Source of the DNA: an uncultured Paraprevotella sp.
Lineage (GTDB): Bacteria; Bacteroidota; Bacteroidia; Bacteroidales; Bacteroidaceae
Length of the DNA stretch: 64,000 nucleotides
Direction of reading: 5' to 3'
Assembly: GCA_900546665.1 (NCBI GenBank)
Contig: URDY01000002.1
Coordinates: 127,884-191,883, forward strand
Shown here: in pieces, positions 45,376-55,285 of the stretch
How positions within the stretch are numbered: the first letter of the stretch is position 1
Layout of the letters: each line of letters begins with the position of its first letter
The notes under the pieces: generated by a model
What the model was told of the DNA's origin: nothing
Databases searched by the model: none
Seen by the model: the letters and a program-made list of their open reading frames with translations, nothing else
Translations under genes and position numbers: made by a program

Positions 45376-46255
45376 TTCCGACTTGCCTTTTCTCACCTTC
45401 AAGCATTTCCTGTCTGTAGTCCTTGGGCGAAACACCCATATACTGCTTGAAATACCTTCCGAAAAACGACTGCGACGGAAAATTAAGCTGGTCGGCAATT
45501 TCCTTAATGCTCAGTTCTGTGGTCTCCAACAGATATTTCGATTCGGCTAGAACCAGCCGGACAATCCATTGCGATGCCGAATAGCCGGACCGTTCCTTGA
45601 TCACTGACGAGAAGTAACGCGTACTCAGATGCTGCTGCCTGGCATAAAATGTCACATCCCGCTGCCGACGGTATGAACGGAACAGATTGAGCATGAAGTG
45701 ATGGAACACCAGATCCTGCTTGGACGGTGTTTGGGCAATCACCCGATGATGGGCAAAATAGACATTCAGCACTTCCAGACACAGTGACTGGGCCATCGAA
45801 CGCAACAGCTCCAGTGCCAGTTTCCGCTCCGGTCTGTTGTCGGGCCGGCTGTTCATGTCCGACAGTTTTCTTTCCATAAAAGCTGCCATGTGACTGACAG
45901 CCTGGTATTCCGCTCCGGTCATTTCCACATAAGGATTCTCTCTCAGGAAAAACAGCTGCTCCGTCTCTATCACCTTGTTCACCATAGGAATCACCGAATC
46001 GATGTTAAACACCACCGTCACCCCCTCAGCTTCTTCATCACACCGCACGAAACGGATCAGGCAAGTGGGCATGTAGACAAACAGCTTACCCTGGTCAATC
46101 CGGTATTCCCTGCCGTTGAGCATCACTTCAAAACTGCCCTTCCTGCAAAAGAAAAAGCCACACTTGTCGAAAGCCAGTCCCGAAAATCCGTATTTCCGGT
46201 CGGCCAGATCCGTTCTGCCTAAAATTTTAAGTTGAAAAGGTAACTGCTGTTCCAT
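45347..46255 (-). CDS. AraC family transcriptional regulator (divergent from RND efflux operon)
   Basis: 302 residues with a cupin-like N-terminal half (CRKGSFEVMLNGREYRIDQG) and a C-terminal double helix-turn-helix (YFSSVIKERSGYSASQWIV and IADQLNFPSQSFFGRYFKQY) ending VSPKDYRQEM. It is divergent from the efflux operon at 46427 and probably controls it; the ligand is unknown. The 3' ends of this and the preceding AraC gene overlap by 29 bases, one coding for the tail after the KDYR motif of the other. Confidence 0.9.
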   Translation of the reverse strand: MEQQLPFQLKILGRTDLADRKYGFSGLAFDKCGFFFCRKGSFEVMLNGREYRIDQGKLFVYMPTCLIRFVRCDEEAEGVTVVFNIDSVIPMVNKVIETEQLFFLRENPYVEMTGAEYQAVSHMAAFMERKLSDMNSRPDNRPERKLALELLRSMAQSLCLEVLNVYFAHHRVIAQTPSKQDLVFHHFMLNLFRSYRRQRDVTFYARQQHLSTRYFSSVIKERSGYSASQWIVRLVLAESKYLLETTELSIKEIADQLNFPSQSFFGRYFKQYMGVSPKDYRQEMLEGEKRQVGISVGGAGSL

Positions 46256-46390
46256 TGTGATGTCTGATTTAATACGTTACCACAAAGAAAATACAAATTG
46301 TAGAAACTTACAAACGGATTTCACCTTAAAATCGTACATATCGGACAATTTATAACGCATATTGTACTTTTATTTGTCAATCGTTTCCCA

Positions 46391-46398
46391 TAATTTTG
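46391..46398 (+). promoter_or_regulatory. -7 box of the RND efflux operon
   Basis: TAATTTTG, 28 bases before the ATG at 46427. Upstream, GTACATAT and ATATTGTAC (46346-46375 region) form an interrupted inverted repeat that might bind a regulator. Confidence 0.55.
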
Positions 46399-46426
46399 AA
46401 TTTAAATATCTAAAAAGATCAACAAC

Positions 46427-47497
46427 ATGAAACGAACTAAGTGCATTTTATGGAATATCGGACTCTTATTCCTGTTTATCTCATGCGGACGTACCACTGA
46501 CACGTCCACCAGCATTCCCAAAGTCAAGATCGATACCGTGGCTCAGGCCAGCGAACGCATATATCTTCAGTTTCCCGGTAAAGTCAAGGCAGCACAGGAC
46601 GTCAACCTGGCTTTCCGTGTCAGCGGTACCATCCGCAAGATATATGTCAAGGAGGGCAGCCGCGTACGTGCCGGTCAGCTGTTGGCAGATCTCGATCCTA
46701 CCGACTACCAGGTGCAGCTTGACGCCACGGAAGCCCAGTACCGCCAGATCAAGGCCGAAGCCGAACGTGTCATTGCCCTGTACGAGGATCAGGGAACCAC
46801 ACCGAACGACTACGACAAGGCCGTATACGGTCTGAAACAGATCACGGCCAAATACAAGCATCACAAGGACGAACTGGCTTACACCCGGCTTTACGCTCCT
46901 TTCGACGGTTACATCCAGAGCAAGCTGTTTGAGGCACACGAAACCGTAGGTGCCGGCATGCCTGTACTGTCCATGATCGGCAACGGACTGCCAGAAGTGG
47001 TCATCAATCTGCCGGCCAACGAATACATCAACCGCGACAAGTTCAGCGACTATTCCTGCACGTTCGACCTTTACCCCGACCGCACCTACCCGCTTAAACT
47101 GATCAGTGTCACTCCAAAGGCCAATGCCAACCAACTGTACACCATGCGTCTGCAGCTCACTTCCCAGTCTGCTCCCCTGCCCTCACCCGGCATGAACACC
47201 ATGGTCACCATCCGCAGCCAGGCCGACACCACCGTACCTTATCAGATACCGGGCGGTGCCATTCTCAAGGAAGGCAATGAAGCCAAAGTCTTCATCTACT
47301 CTCCTTCCAAAGGAACGATCCATCTTCGTCCTGTCACTCTGGTACGCCTGCTCAGTGACGGACAGACCATCGTCACCTCATCCCAGATCAAGGAAGGCGA
47401 CCTGATTGTCGTGACCGGCGTCCATCATCTCAAGGATGGCGAGAAAGTGGAATGTCTTCCCCAGATTAGCAACACAAACATAGGAGGCATGTTATGA
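46427..47497 (+). CDS. RND efflux periplasmic adaptor (AcrA/MexA-like lipoprotein)
   Basis: 356 residues. The N-terminus MKRTKCILWNIGLLFLFISC ends in a lipobox, so the protein is lipid-anchored at Cys20. Order: barrel strand, lipoyl-like half (VNLAFRVSGTIRKIYVKEGS), an alpha-helical hairpin (about 95-140), the second lipoyl half (YTRLYAPFDGYIQSKLFEAH), and a beta-barrel and membrane-proximal domain. It links the inner membrane pump to the outer membrane channel. Its stop overlaps the pump gene start by 4 bases. Confidence 0.92.
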   Translation: MKRTKCILWNIGLLFLFISCGRTTDTSTSIPKVKIDTVAQASERIYLQFPGKVKAAQDVNLAFRVSGTIRKIYVKEGSRVRAGQLLADLDPTDYQVQLDATEAQYRQIKAEAERVIALYEDQGTTPNDYDKAVYGLKQITAKYKHHKDELAYTRLYAPFDGYIQSKLFEAHETVGAGMPVLSMIGNGLPEVVINLPANEYINRDKFSDYSCTFDLYPDRTYPLKLISVTPKANANQLYTMRLQLTSQSAPLPSPGMNTMVTIRSQADTTVPYQIPGGAILKEGNEAKVFIYSPSKGTIHLRPVTLVRLLSDGQTIVTSSQIKEGDLIVVTGVHHLKDGEKVECLPQISNTNIGGML

Positions 47498-50400
47498 TAG
47501 ACTACAGCAAATGGGCCTTTAACAACAGGAACCTGATATACTTCCTGATAGCCGTACTGATGATCGGCGGTGCCTATTCCAGTTACGAAATGAGCAAACT
47601 GGAAGACCCCGAAGTGAAAGTCAAGCTGGCGATGGTCGTCACGACCTATCCCGGCGCATCCGCCCACCAGGTGGAACTGGAAGTCACCGATGTGCTCGAA
47701 AAGAGCATCCGCACGATGGGCAATGTCGACAATATTGAAAGCTATTCCTACAACGACCTGTCCATTATCCAGGTGGAACTGCTCAGCACAGTCAAGGACG
47801 CCAACGTGGAACAATGCTGGGACATGCTCCGCCGGCGTGTCAACGATGCCAGTTCTTCACTTCCCGAAGGGTGCAGCACCCCCATTGTCAAGGACGATTT
47901 CGGCAATGTGTACGGCATGTTCTATGCCCTTACCGGCGACGGCCTCAACGATCGTCAGTTGTCTGACTATGCCGAACTGGCCAAACGGGAGATCAACGAC
48001 ATCGAAGGTGTGGAACGCGTGGAACTCTACGGCCAGCGCCCCGAATGCATCAACATCTCCCTGCTTCAGGACCGTATGGCCAATCTGGGCGTCAAGGCCG
48101 CCGAAGTGCTGGCCACCCTCAACGGACAGAACAAAACCACCTATACCGGTTACTTCAACCATGGTGACATGCGCATAAGGGTCAACGTCAGCGACAAGTT
48201 CCACAGTGTGGACGACATCGGCAACATGCTCATCCAGGGACACGACGACGACCAGCTGCGTCTCCGTGATATTGCCAGGATCGAAAAGAGCTACGAAGAT
48301 CCCACCCGCAATGAAATGTTCTACGACGGACAACGCTCCATCGGTATCCTGATCGCCGCCTCTGGCAGTTCCGACATCATCAAGGTGGGCGCGGAAGTGG
48401 AGAAGGAACTCGCCCGCATCAAGGCCGAACGCGTTCCCGACGGTGTCGACATCCATAAGGTTTTCTTCCAGCCGGACCGCGTCAAGAGTTCATTGGGTAC
48501 CTTCATCATCAACCTGATCGAATCCGTGGCCATCGTCGTACTGATCCTGATGCTCGCCATGGGATTCAAGAGCGGTGCCATCATCGGTGTCAGTCTGGTT
48601 GTCACCGTATTCGGTTCGTTCATGTTCCTTTATGCCATGGACGGTACCATGCAGCGCGTATCGCTTGGCGCCTTTATCCTGGCCATGGGTATGCTGGTGG
48701 ACAATGCCATTGTCATTATCGACGGCATTCTGGTCGACCTCAAGGCCGGCAAGGACCGCATGGAAGCCATGACCGCCGTAGGCCGTCAGACCGCCATGCC
48801 TCTGCTGGGTGCGACGCTCATCGCCATCATCGCCTTCCTGCCCATCTTCATGTCGCCCGATACGGCAGGTGTCTACACCCGCGACCTGTTCATTGTACTG
48901 GCCGTCTCCCTGCTGCTCAGCTGGGTACTGGCTCTCATGCACGTTCCTCTGATGGCCAACCGCAAGCTTCATCCTGCCATAGAGGCCGGAGCCAACGGTC
49001 AGCGTGAATACAAGGGACGCACCTATGCCCTCCTGCGCGGCATCCTTCATTTCGGACTGTCCCATCGCTGGAGTGCCGTCTTTGCCATGATAGCCCTGCT
49101 TGCCCTTTCGGTAGTGGGCTACCGCTACATGCGTCAGGGCTTCTTCCCCGACATGGTCTACGACCAGCTTTATATGGAATACAAGTTGCCCGAAGGTCAC
49201 AGTTCCGCCCGTGTGGCACACGACCTCAAGGAAATAGAAGCCTACCTGAAGACCCGTAAGGAAATCACCCATGTCACCATGTCCGTCGGCGGTACTCCCG
49301 GACGCTATAATCTGGTTCGCAGCATCGCCAACCCCTCACTGGCCTACGGTGAGCTGATCATCGACTTCACTTCCGAGGACGCCCTGATCGAAAATATCGA
49401 CAGCATACAGCAAGTCCTCACGGAAAGATATCCCGACGCTTATGTCAAGCTCAAGCGTTACAACCTGATGTTCAAGAAATACCCCATCGAGGCTCAGTTT
49501 ACCGGTCCCGACCCGGCTGTGCTCCACCAGCTGGCCGACAGTGCCCGCGCCATCATGGAACAGAGTCCGGAAGTCTGCCTGATCACGACCGACTGGGATC
49601 CCCAGATTCCGGTTCTCACCGTAGAATACGACCAGCCAGCCGCCCGCGCGCTCGGCCTGAGCCGCAGCGATGTCAGCATGTCACTCCTGACGGCCACCGG
49701 CGGTATCCCCATCGGTTCGTTTTATGAAGGCATCCACCACGACAACATTTATCTGAAATGCCTCGACGAAAACGGACAGCCTATCGAGGATCTGGGCAAT
49801 ACACAGGTCTTCTCCGCCCTGCCTTCACTCAACGGTCTGCTCAACGAAGAGACCCTTGTCAAACTGAAGACAGGCCAGATCAGCAAGGAATATCTTGTGG
49901 AAAGTCTTATGGGCAGCACCCCGCTGAAACAGATCAGCAAGGATATCAGCATCAACTGGGAAGATCCCGTCGTCCTGCGTTACAACGGACAGCGCAGCCA
50001 GCGCGTACAGTGTTCGCCCGTACCCGGAATGGAAACCGAAAAGGCCCGTCAGGCCATTGCTTCCAGAATAGAGCAGATCAAACTGCCTTCCGGCTACTCT
50101 CTGCAGTGGCAGGGTGAGAAGAGCGCCAACTCCAAGTCCATGAAATACCTGTTCAAGAGTTTCCCGCTGGCCATCATCCTGATGATAGCCATCCTGATCA
50201 TGCTGTTCAAGGACTATCGCAAGCCCATCATCATCTTCTGCTGCATCCCGCTGGTTTTCATCGGTGTGGTAGCCGTCATGCTCCTCACCGGCAAGACCTT
50301 CAACTTTGTAGCCATAGTGGGCACACTCGGTCTTATCGGTATGATCATCAAGAACGGTATCGTCCTGATGGATGAGATCACCCTGCAGCTCAGCCAGGGC

Positions 50401-50628
50401 AATGCCCCCATCACGGCACTCGTCAACAGTGCCCAGAGCCGTCTGCGTCCGGTGATGATGACCTCGCTCACCACCATTCTCGGTATGATCCCGCTGCTGT
50501 CCGACGCCATGTTCGGTTCCATGGCAGCCTCCATCATGGGCGGTCTGCTCTTCGGCACCCTCATCACCCTGATCTTCATGCCGATCCTTTACGCATTATT
50601 CTTCCACATCAAAAACACCGACAAATGA
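47494..50628 (+). CDS. RND family efflux pump, inner membrane subunit
   Basis: 1044 residues with 12 membrane segments and two large periplasmic loops, as in AcrB. The helix 4 motif is GMLVDNAIVIIDG: the first of the two proton-relay Asp is kept, the second is Asn. The helix 10 Lys is kept in GMIIKNGIVLMDE. The DN form is common outside the AcrB group, so the pump may use H+ or Na+. Substrates (drugs, bile salts, others) cannot be told. Codons end mostly in C or G, unlike the genes before 32 kb. Confidence 0.93.
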   Translation: MIDYSKWAFNNRNLIYFLIAVLMIGGAYSSYEMSKLEDPEVKVKLAMVVTTYPGASAHQVELEVTDVLEKSIRTMGNVDNIESYSYNDLSIIQVELLSTVKDANVEQCWDMLRRRVNDASSSLPEGCSTPIVKDDFGNVYGMFYALTGDGLNDRQLSDYAELAKREINDIEGVERVELYGQRPECINISLLQDRMANLGVKAAEVLATLNGQNKTTYTGYFNHGDMRIRVNVSDKFHSVDDIGNMLIQGHDDDQLRLRDIARIEKSYEDPTRNEMFYDGQRSIGILIAASGSSDIIKVGAEVEKELARIKAERVPDGVDIHKVFFQPDRVKSSLGTFIINLIESVAIVVLILMLAMGFKSGAIIGVSLVVTVFGSFMFLYAMDGTMQRVSLGAFILAMGMLVDNAIVIIDGILVDLKAGKDRMEAMTAVGRQTAMPLLGATLIAIIAFLPIFMSPDTAGVYTRDLFIVLAVSLLLSWVLALMHVPLMANRKLHPAIEAGANGQREYKGRTYALLRGILHFGLSHRWSAVFAMIALLALSVVGYRYMRQGFFPDMVYDQLYMEYKLPEGHSSARVAHDLKEIEAYLKTRKEITHVTMSVGGTPGRYNLVRSIANPSLAYGELIIDFTSEDALIENIDSIQQVLTERYPDAYVKLKRYNLMFKKYPIEAQFTGPDPAVLHQLADSARAIMEQSPEVCLITTDWDPQIPVLTVEYDQPAARALGLSRSDVSMSLLTATGGIPIGSFYEGIHHDNIYLKCLDENGQPIEDLGNTQVFSALPSLNGLLNEETLVKLKTGQISKEYLVESLMGSTPLKQISKDISINWEDPVVLRYNGQRSQRVQCSPVPGMETEKARQAIASRIEQIKLPSGYSLQWQGEKSANSKSMKYLFKSFPLAIILMIAILIMLFKDYRKPIIIFCCIPLVFIGVVAVMLLTGKTFNFVAIVGTLGLIGMIIKNGIVLMDEITLQLSQGNAPITALVNSAQSRLRPVMMTSLTTILGMIPLLSDAMFGSMAASIMGGLLFGTLITLIFMPILYALFFHIKNTDK

Positions 50629-52004
50629 AACCACATATTCTGATTTTCACACTCAGCCTGCTGTCTGCCACCGTCCGTGTGGCAGGCCAGGAAGTGCTCG
50701 ACCTGACCCGCTGCCGCGAGATGGCCCTGCAATACAACAAGGAAATCGCCTCCTCCGCCAAACAGACGGAAAGTGCACGCTATATGGTCAAGAGCTACAA
50801 GGGACTGTTCTTCCCCAACCTCAGCCTTAACGGCACCGGTCTGTACAGCACGGCCAACGACAATATCCACTTTGCCGGCGGCAACCTGCCTGTCCTCACG
50901 CCTACAGCCACCGGACAGCTGATCCCCAACGGCAGCTTTGCCTATTTCCCCGGACTGGACATCGATTACAAGGTGGGACCGGTCTTTCTGGGAGGCATCC
51001 ATCTGGAACAGCCGCTCTACATGGGCGGCAAGATCCGTGCGGCCTACAAGATGTCAGAACTCGGTCACGAAATGGCTCAGATGAACGAGACCCTGACCGC
51101 CACCAACATCATTCTCCAGACTGACGAAGCTTATGTCATGGTCATCAAGGCACAGGAGATGAAAAAGGTGGCCGAAAAATACCGCAGTCTGCTTCAGGAA
51201 CTCTACCGCAACGTGGAGAGTGCCCGCAAACACGGCCTCAAGCCCCAGAACGACGTACTGAAAGTGCAGGTCAAGCTCAACGAGAGCGAACTTTCCCTCC
51301 GCAAGGCCGAAAACGCCCTGCGCCTGGCCAAGATGAACCTCTGCCATTATATCGGCAAACCGCTCGACACGCCCATCGTGGTGTCCGACCATTTCCCGGA
51401 ATTCGAAACCCGGCCGGTAGCCGCAGATGCCGACATTACGGCCCGTCCGGAATATGACATACTCCACAAGCAGGTCGACATCGCACAGCAGCAGATCAAG
51501 CTCAACCGCAGCGAACTGCTTCCTCAGGTAGGCCTGATGGGTGCATACGAATATCTCAACGGTCTGAAGCTCAACAACGAGAAACTGTTCAACAACGGCA
51601 GCTTCTCCGTGATGCTCAACGTCAGCATCCCGCTCTACCACTTCGGCGAACGGACCAACAAGGTGAAAGCCGCCAAGGCCCGTCTGGAACAGTCACGCCT
51701 TTCACAGGAAAACCTGAACGAACAGATGCGCCTCGAGCTTGCACAAGCCGGCAACAATCTCGAAGAAGCCCGTCTGGAAAGCGAACTGGCCGACCGCTCC
51801 CTGGCCCAGGCAGAAGAGAACCTGAAAGTGAGCAAGAGCCAGTACGATGTCGGACTGGAACCTCTCTCCGACCATCTTGAAGCCCAGGCACTCTGGCAAC
51901 AGGCCTATGAGACCAGTGTCGATGCCCGCTTCCAGCACTACCTGAGTTATATCAAATACCAGAAAGCGACCGGTACGCTGGCCCGCGACCTGTCTCCTCA
52001 ATAA
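50625..52004 (+). CDS. TolC-family outer membrane efflux channel
   Basis: 459 residues with a signal peptide (ending ATVRVAGQ). Two repeats of long coiled helices and outer membrane strands; typical signals are LDLTRCREMALQYNKEIASS at the start and LEQSRLSQENLNEQMRLELA in the second helical half. Forms the trimeric exit duct of the pump encoded just before; starts overlap by 4 bases. Next gene begins 4 bases after the stop. Confidence 0.92.
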   Translation: MKPHILIFTLSLLSATVRVAGQEVLDLTRCREMALQYNKEIASSAKQTESARYMVKSYKGLFFPNLSLNGTGLYSTANDNIHFAGGNLPVLTPTATGQLIPNGSFAYFPGLDIDYKVGPVFLGGIHLEQPLYMGGKIRAAYKMSELGHEMAQMNETLTATNIILQTDEAYVMVIKAQEMKKVAEKYRSLLQELYRNVESARKHGLKPQNDVLKVQVKLNESELSLRKAENALRLAKMNLCHYIGKPLDTPIVVSDHFPEFETRPVAADADITARPEYDILHKQVDIAQQQIKLNRSELLPQVGLMGAYEYLNGLKLNNEKLFNNGSFSVMLNVSIPLYHFGERTNKVKAAKARLEQSRLSQENLNEQMRLELAQAGNNLEEARLESELADRSLAQAEENLKVSKSQYDVGLEPLSDHLEAQALWQQAYETSVDARFQHYLSYIKYQKATGTLARDLSPQ

Positions 52005-52008
52005 GCCT

Positions 52009-52905
52009 ATGTCTGATTTCCGATTGAAAGTATTCCGTGCGGCGGCCCGTCACCTCAGTCTGACGAAGGCCGCCGATGTCATGTGCATCTCCCAGCCGGC
52101 CGTCACCCGCCACATCAAGGAGATAGAGTCCGAATACGGCCTTCGCGTCTTCGAGCGCGCCAACGGCAAACTGACGCTCACTCCGGCCGGACGCACTCTT
52201 CTGGAACATGCCGAAAAGATTCTCGAACAGTATGATGCGCTGGACTATGACATGTCCCGTCTCAAAGGCAGCTGCGGCGGCCATCTCCGCCTCGGTGCCA
52301 GCACCACCATCAGCCAGTACATGCTCCCCGGCCTGCTGTCCGGCTTCGTGACACGTTATCCCGATGTCCATCTGCTGCTTGTCAGCGGCAACACCGCCGA
52401 CATCGAACAGGCCCTTATCCGCCACGACATCGATCTGGGTCTGGTTGAAGGTCTCAGCCACCAGTCCTCCCTGCGCTACACACCCTGGCTTCAGGACGAA
52501 CTGGTTGCCGTTGTCCGTGCCGACAGCCGTTATGCCGCCACCGAGAGTCTGACCGTCGACGATCTGCCCCATATCCCACTGGTTCTCCGCGAACCCGGTT
52601 CAGGCACTTTGGCCGTCTGGCAGTCAGCCCTTGCGCAGCACCGCCTTTCCCCCGGTTCCCTCCAGGTCATCGCCCAGCTGGGCAGTTCCGAAGCCATCAA
52701 ACAGTTCATTTCCAATTACGACGCCATGGCCATCCTCTCCATCCGTGCCGTCCGTCGCGAACTGTGGGAAGGCCGTCTCAAACTGATCGAACTCAAGGAT
52801 CTCCCGCTCAAGCGGCTATTCCATATCGTGCAGCGTCAGGGACAGGAGAACAGCCTGTCCGAAGACTTTCTGCGCTATCTCCACTCCTGCGAACACGCCC
52901 TTTGA
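52009..52905 (+). CDS. LysR family transcriptional regulator
   Basis: 298 residues. The N-terminal winged helix-turn-helix reads RLKVFRAAARHLSLTKAADV and ends RVFERANGKLTLTPAGR; a co-inducer domain of periplasmic-binding fold follows (SGNTADIEQALIRHDIDLGL). It is joined to the efflux operon by a 4-base gap and is followed by a yeiH-type gene, which in other bacteria is paired with a LysR regulator (YeiE). It could therefore control either neighbour. Confidence 0.9.
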   Translation: MSDFRLKVFRAAARHLSLTKAADVMCISQPAVTRHIKEIESEYGLRVFERANGKLTLTPAGRTLLEHAEKILEQYDALDYDMSRLKGSCGGHLRLGASTTISQYMLPGLLSGFVTRYPDVHLLLVSGNTADIEQALIRHDIDLGLVEGLSHQSSLRYTPWLQDELVAVVRADSRYAATESLTVDDLPHIPLVLREPGSGTLAVWQSALAQHRLSPGSLQVIAQLGSSEAIKQFISNYDAMAILSIRAVRRELWEGRLKLIELKDLPLKRLFHIVQRQGQENSLSEDFLRYLHSCEHAL

Positions 52906-52972
52906 GCCATAGCCATAAACAGCCGTTATCCCTCATAACCAAATTCAATGACTACCGAACGCGAAAAAGCCG

Positions 52973-52980
52973 TATCTTTG
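52973..52980 (+). promoter_or_regulatory. -7 box of the yeiH-like gene
   Basis: TATCTTTG, 29 bases before the ATG at 53010. Confidence 0.62.
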
Positions 52981-53009
52981 CCGTCAGAAAACACTAAAAC
53001 ATTAAAGGT

Positions 53010-54065
53010 ATGTTCAAAGAAAACAAAAGTGATGTGCTTCACGGCATTCTGCTGATTGTGCTGTTCTCCTTTTCAGCCTTCTACATTGCAGAGTTCGAGT
53101 TTATCAAGAGTCTTTCATTCAGTCCGCTCATTGTCGGTATCATCCTGGGTATGCTCTACGCCAACAGTCTGCGCAACAAGCTGCCCGAAACATGGGTACC
53201 GGGCATCAAGTTCTGCTCCAAGCAGATTCTCCGCACCGGCGTGGTGCTCTACGGTTTCAAGCTGACTTTCCAGCAGGTACTGGCTATCGGACTTCCGGCC
53301 ATCACCGCCGACCTTATCATCGTGGCAGGAACCCTCCTTCTGGGTATTATTCTCGGCAAACTGCTGAAAGTGGACAGTGAGACAGCCCTGATGACCGCCA
53401 CCGGCAGCGCCATCTGCGGTGCAGCAGCCGTACTGGGTGCTGAGCCCGTAGTGAAATGCGAGGCACACAAGACAGCCGTAGCCGTTTCCACCGTGGTCAT
53501 TTTCGGTACGCTCTCCATGTTCCTTTACCCCATCCTCTACCGTTCAGGCCTTATGCCCGGACTTGACGACCAGGCCTGGGCTGTCTATACCGGATCCACC
53601 CTTCACGAAGTGGCCCATGTAGTCGGAGCCGGCAATGCCATCGACGCTGCAGGCGGTCATGTAGCCGACGCCGCCACCATCACCAAGATGATCCGCGTGA
53701 TGCTTCTGGCCCCGGTGCTCGTCATCATGAGTCTCTGTCTGGCCCGCTGCAGCAAGCGCAAGGGCGGCCAGCAGACCAAGAGCAAGATCACCATACCCTG
53801 GTTTGCCTTCGGTTTCCTTCTGGTAATCGGTATCAACTCCCTGCTTCAGACAGCCACCTTCATTCCCGCTGATATTCTGAACGGCACCATCGGCTTCATC
53901 AACAATGTCGACACCTTCCTGCTTACCATGGCCATGACCGCCCTGGGCGCAGAAACCAGCATCGACAAGTTCCGTCAGGCAGGCGCCAAACCCTTCTATC
54001 TGGCCGGTCTGCTTTACCTCTGGCTGGTTTTCGGCGGCTATACCATCGCACGCTATCTGGTATAA
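53010..54065 (+). CDS. YeiH/UPF0324 family membrane protein (putative sulfate exporter family)
   Basis: 351 residues with about 10 hydrophobic segments. Marks of UPF0324 include SLSFSPLIVGIILGMLYANS, RTGVVLYGFKLT, ATGSAICGAAAVLGAEPVVK and TLHEVAHVVGAGNA. Members are often called putative sulfate or sulfonate exporters but direct evidence is thin. A LysR gene lies directly upstream, the usual pairing. Confidence 0.85.
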   Translation: MFKENKSDVLHGILLIVLFSFSAFYIAEFEFIKSLSFSPLIVGIILGMLYANSLRNKLPETWVPGIKFCSKQILRTGVVLYGFKLTFQQVLAIGLPAITADLIIVAGTLLLGIILGKLLKVDSETALMTATGSAICGAAAVLGAEPVVKCEAHKTAVAVSTVVIFGTLSMFLYPILYRSGLMPGLDDQAWAVYTGSTLHEVAHVVGAGNAIDAAGGHVADAATITKMIRVMLLAPVLVIMSLCLARCSKRKGGQQTKSKITIPWFAFGFLLVIGINSLLQTATFIPADILNGTIGFINNVDTFLLTMAMTALGAETSIDKFRQAGAKPFYLAGLLYLWLVFGGYTIARYLV

Positions 54066-54102
54066 GCGTTCCCGAATTCATGGGAGATTAAGAAAAAAAT
54101 AC

Positions 54103-54110
54103 TATCTTTG
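54103..54110 (+). promoter_or_regulatory. -7 box of ansA promoter
   Basis: TATCTTTG. It shows that an in-frame TTG at 54108 cannot be the start and that the ATG at 54141 is. Confidence 0.68.
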
Positions 54111-54140
54111 TGTTCCAAAAGTCAGAGAACCATAAAAAAT

Positions 54141-55190
54141 ATGAAAGATGCCACTCCCGCCATCCTGTTGATCTACACGGGTGGAACCATAGGAATGATA
54201 GAGAATCCGGAAACCGGTGCTCTTGAAAGTTTCAACTTCGACCATCTGCTGCAAATGATTCCCGAACTGAAACGTTTCAATTGCCACATCAACACCTATT
54301 CCTTCGACCCGCCGATCGATTCGTCCGACATGGAACCCTATCACTGGGCGCGCCTTGTCCGCATCGTGGAATGCAACTACGAGCGCTACGACGGCTTTGT
54401 GATCCTCCATGGCACCGACACGATGGCCTACACGGCATCGGCCATGAGCTTCATGCTCGAAAACCTTTCCAAACCCGTCATTCTCACCGGTTCACAGCTG
54501 CCCCTGGGCATGTTGCGGACCGACGGTAAGGAAAACCTCATCACGGCCATCGAGATTGCGCTGGCCAAGCATGCCGACGGCACACCCATGGTGCCCGAAG
54601 TCTGCATCTTCTTCGAGAGCCAGCTCATGCGCGGCAACCGCACCACCAAGATCAATGCGGAAAACTTCAATGCTTTCCGTTCATACAACTATCCCAATCT
54701 GGCCGAGATCGGTATTCATATCAAGTATGAAACCCACCTGATCCACCGTCCGGATCCCACCCAGCCCCTCAAGGCCCATTATCTGTTCGACAGCAATGTG
54801 GTGGTGCTCACCCTCTTTCCGGGCATTCAGGAAAGCCTGATCTCCTCCGTCTTTCATGCCCGCAATCTGAAAGCCATCGTACTGAAGACATTCGGTTCGG
54901 GCAATGCCCCGCAGAAACCGTGGCTGATCCGCCTCATCAGCGATGCCACCGCCCGCGGCATCATTGTGGTGAACATCACCCAGTGCCAGGCCGGCAGCGT
55001 GGAAATGAGCCGTTACACCACCGGACTGCAATTACTGGCAGCCGGAGTCATCAGCGGTTACGACAGCACACCCGAATGCGCGCTGACCAAGCTGATGTTC
55101 CTTCTCGGACATAATCTGCCCACAGAGGAAGTCCGCCGCCTGATGAATACCAATCTGGCCGGAGAGATCACCCTCAACCCCGAATACTGA
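54141..55190 (+). CDS. ansA: L-asparaginase, type I (cytoplasmic)
   Basis: Hydrolyses asparagine to aspartate and ammonia. 349 residues without signal peptide. The two active-site Thr are in LLIYTGGTIGMIE and VILHGTDTMAYTASAMSF; ILTGSQLPLG follows. The absence of a signal peptide and the length fit the type I enzyme. Own promoter and a strong terminator make it a single-gene unit. Confidence 0.94.
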   Translation: MKDATPAILLIYTGGTIGMIENPETGALESFNFDHLLQMIPELKRFNCHINTYSFDPPIDSSDMEPYHWARLVRIVECNYERYDGFVILHGTDTMAYTASAMSFMLENLSKPVILTGSQLPLGMLRTDGKENLITAIEIALAKHADGTPMVPEVCIFFESQLMRGNRTTKINAENFNAFRSYNYPNLAEIGIHIKYETHLIHRPDPTQPLKAHYLFDSNVVVLTLFPGIQESLISSVFHARNLKAIVLKTFGSGNAPQKPWLIRLISDATARGIIVVNITQCQAGSVEMSRYTTGLQLLAAGVISGYDSTPECALTKLMFLLGHNLPTEEVRRLMNTNLAGEITLNPEY

Positions 55191-55215
55191 TCAACAGTCC
55201 ACATTCATACACGCC

Positions 55216-55270
55216 AAACGGGCCAGTCAGGATCCACCTATTTCCCGACCGGCCCGTTTGTTTTTCTTTT
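55216..55270 (+). terminator. Terminator of ansA
   Basis: Stem AAACGGGCCaGTC / GACcGGCCCGTTT followed by a T-rich run. Confidence 0.88.
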
Positions 55271-55285
55271 ATTTTCTGCCGCCGT

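Noticed and set aside
54108..54140. TTG start for asparaginase.
   Set aside because: The TTG is part of the -7 box TATCTTTG; ATG 54141 is the start.
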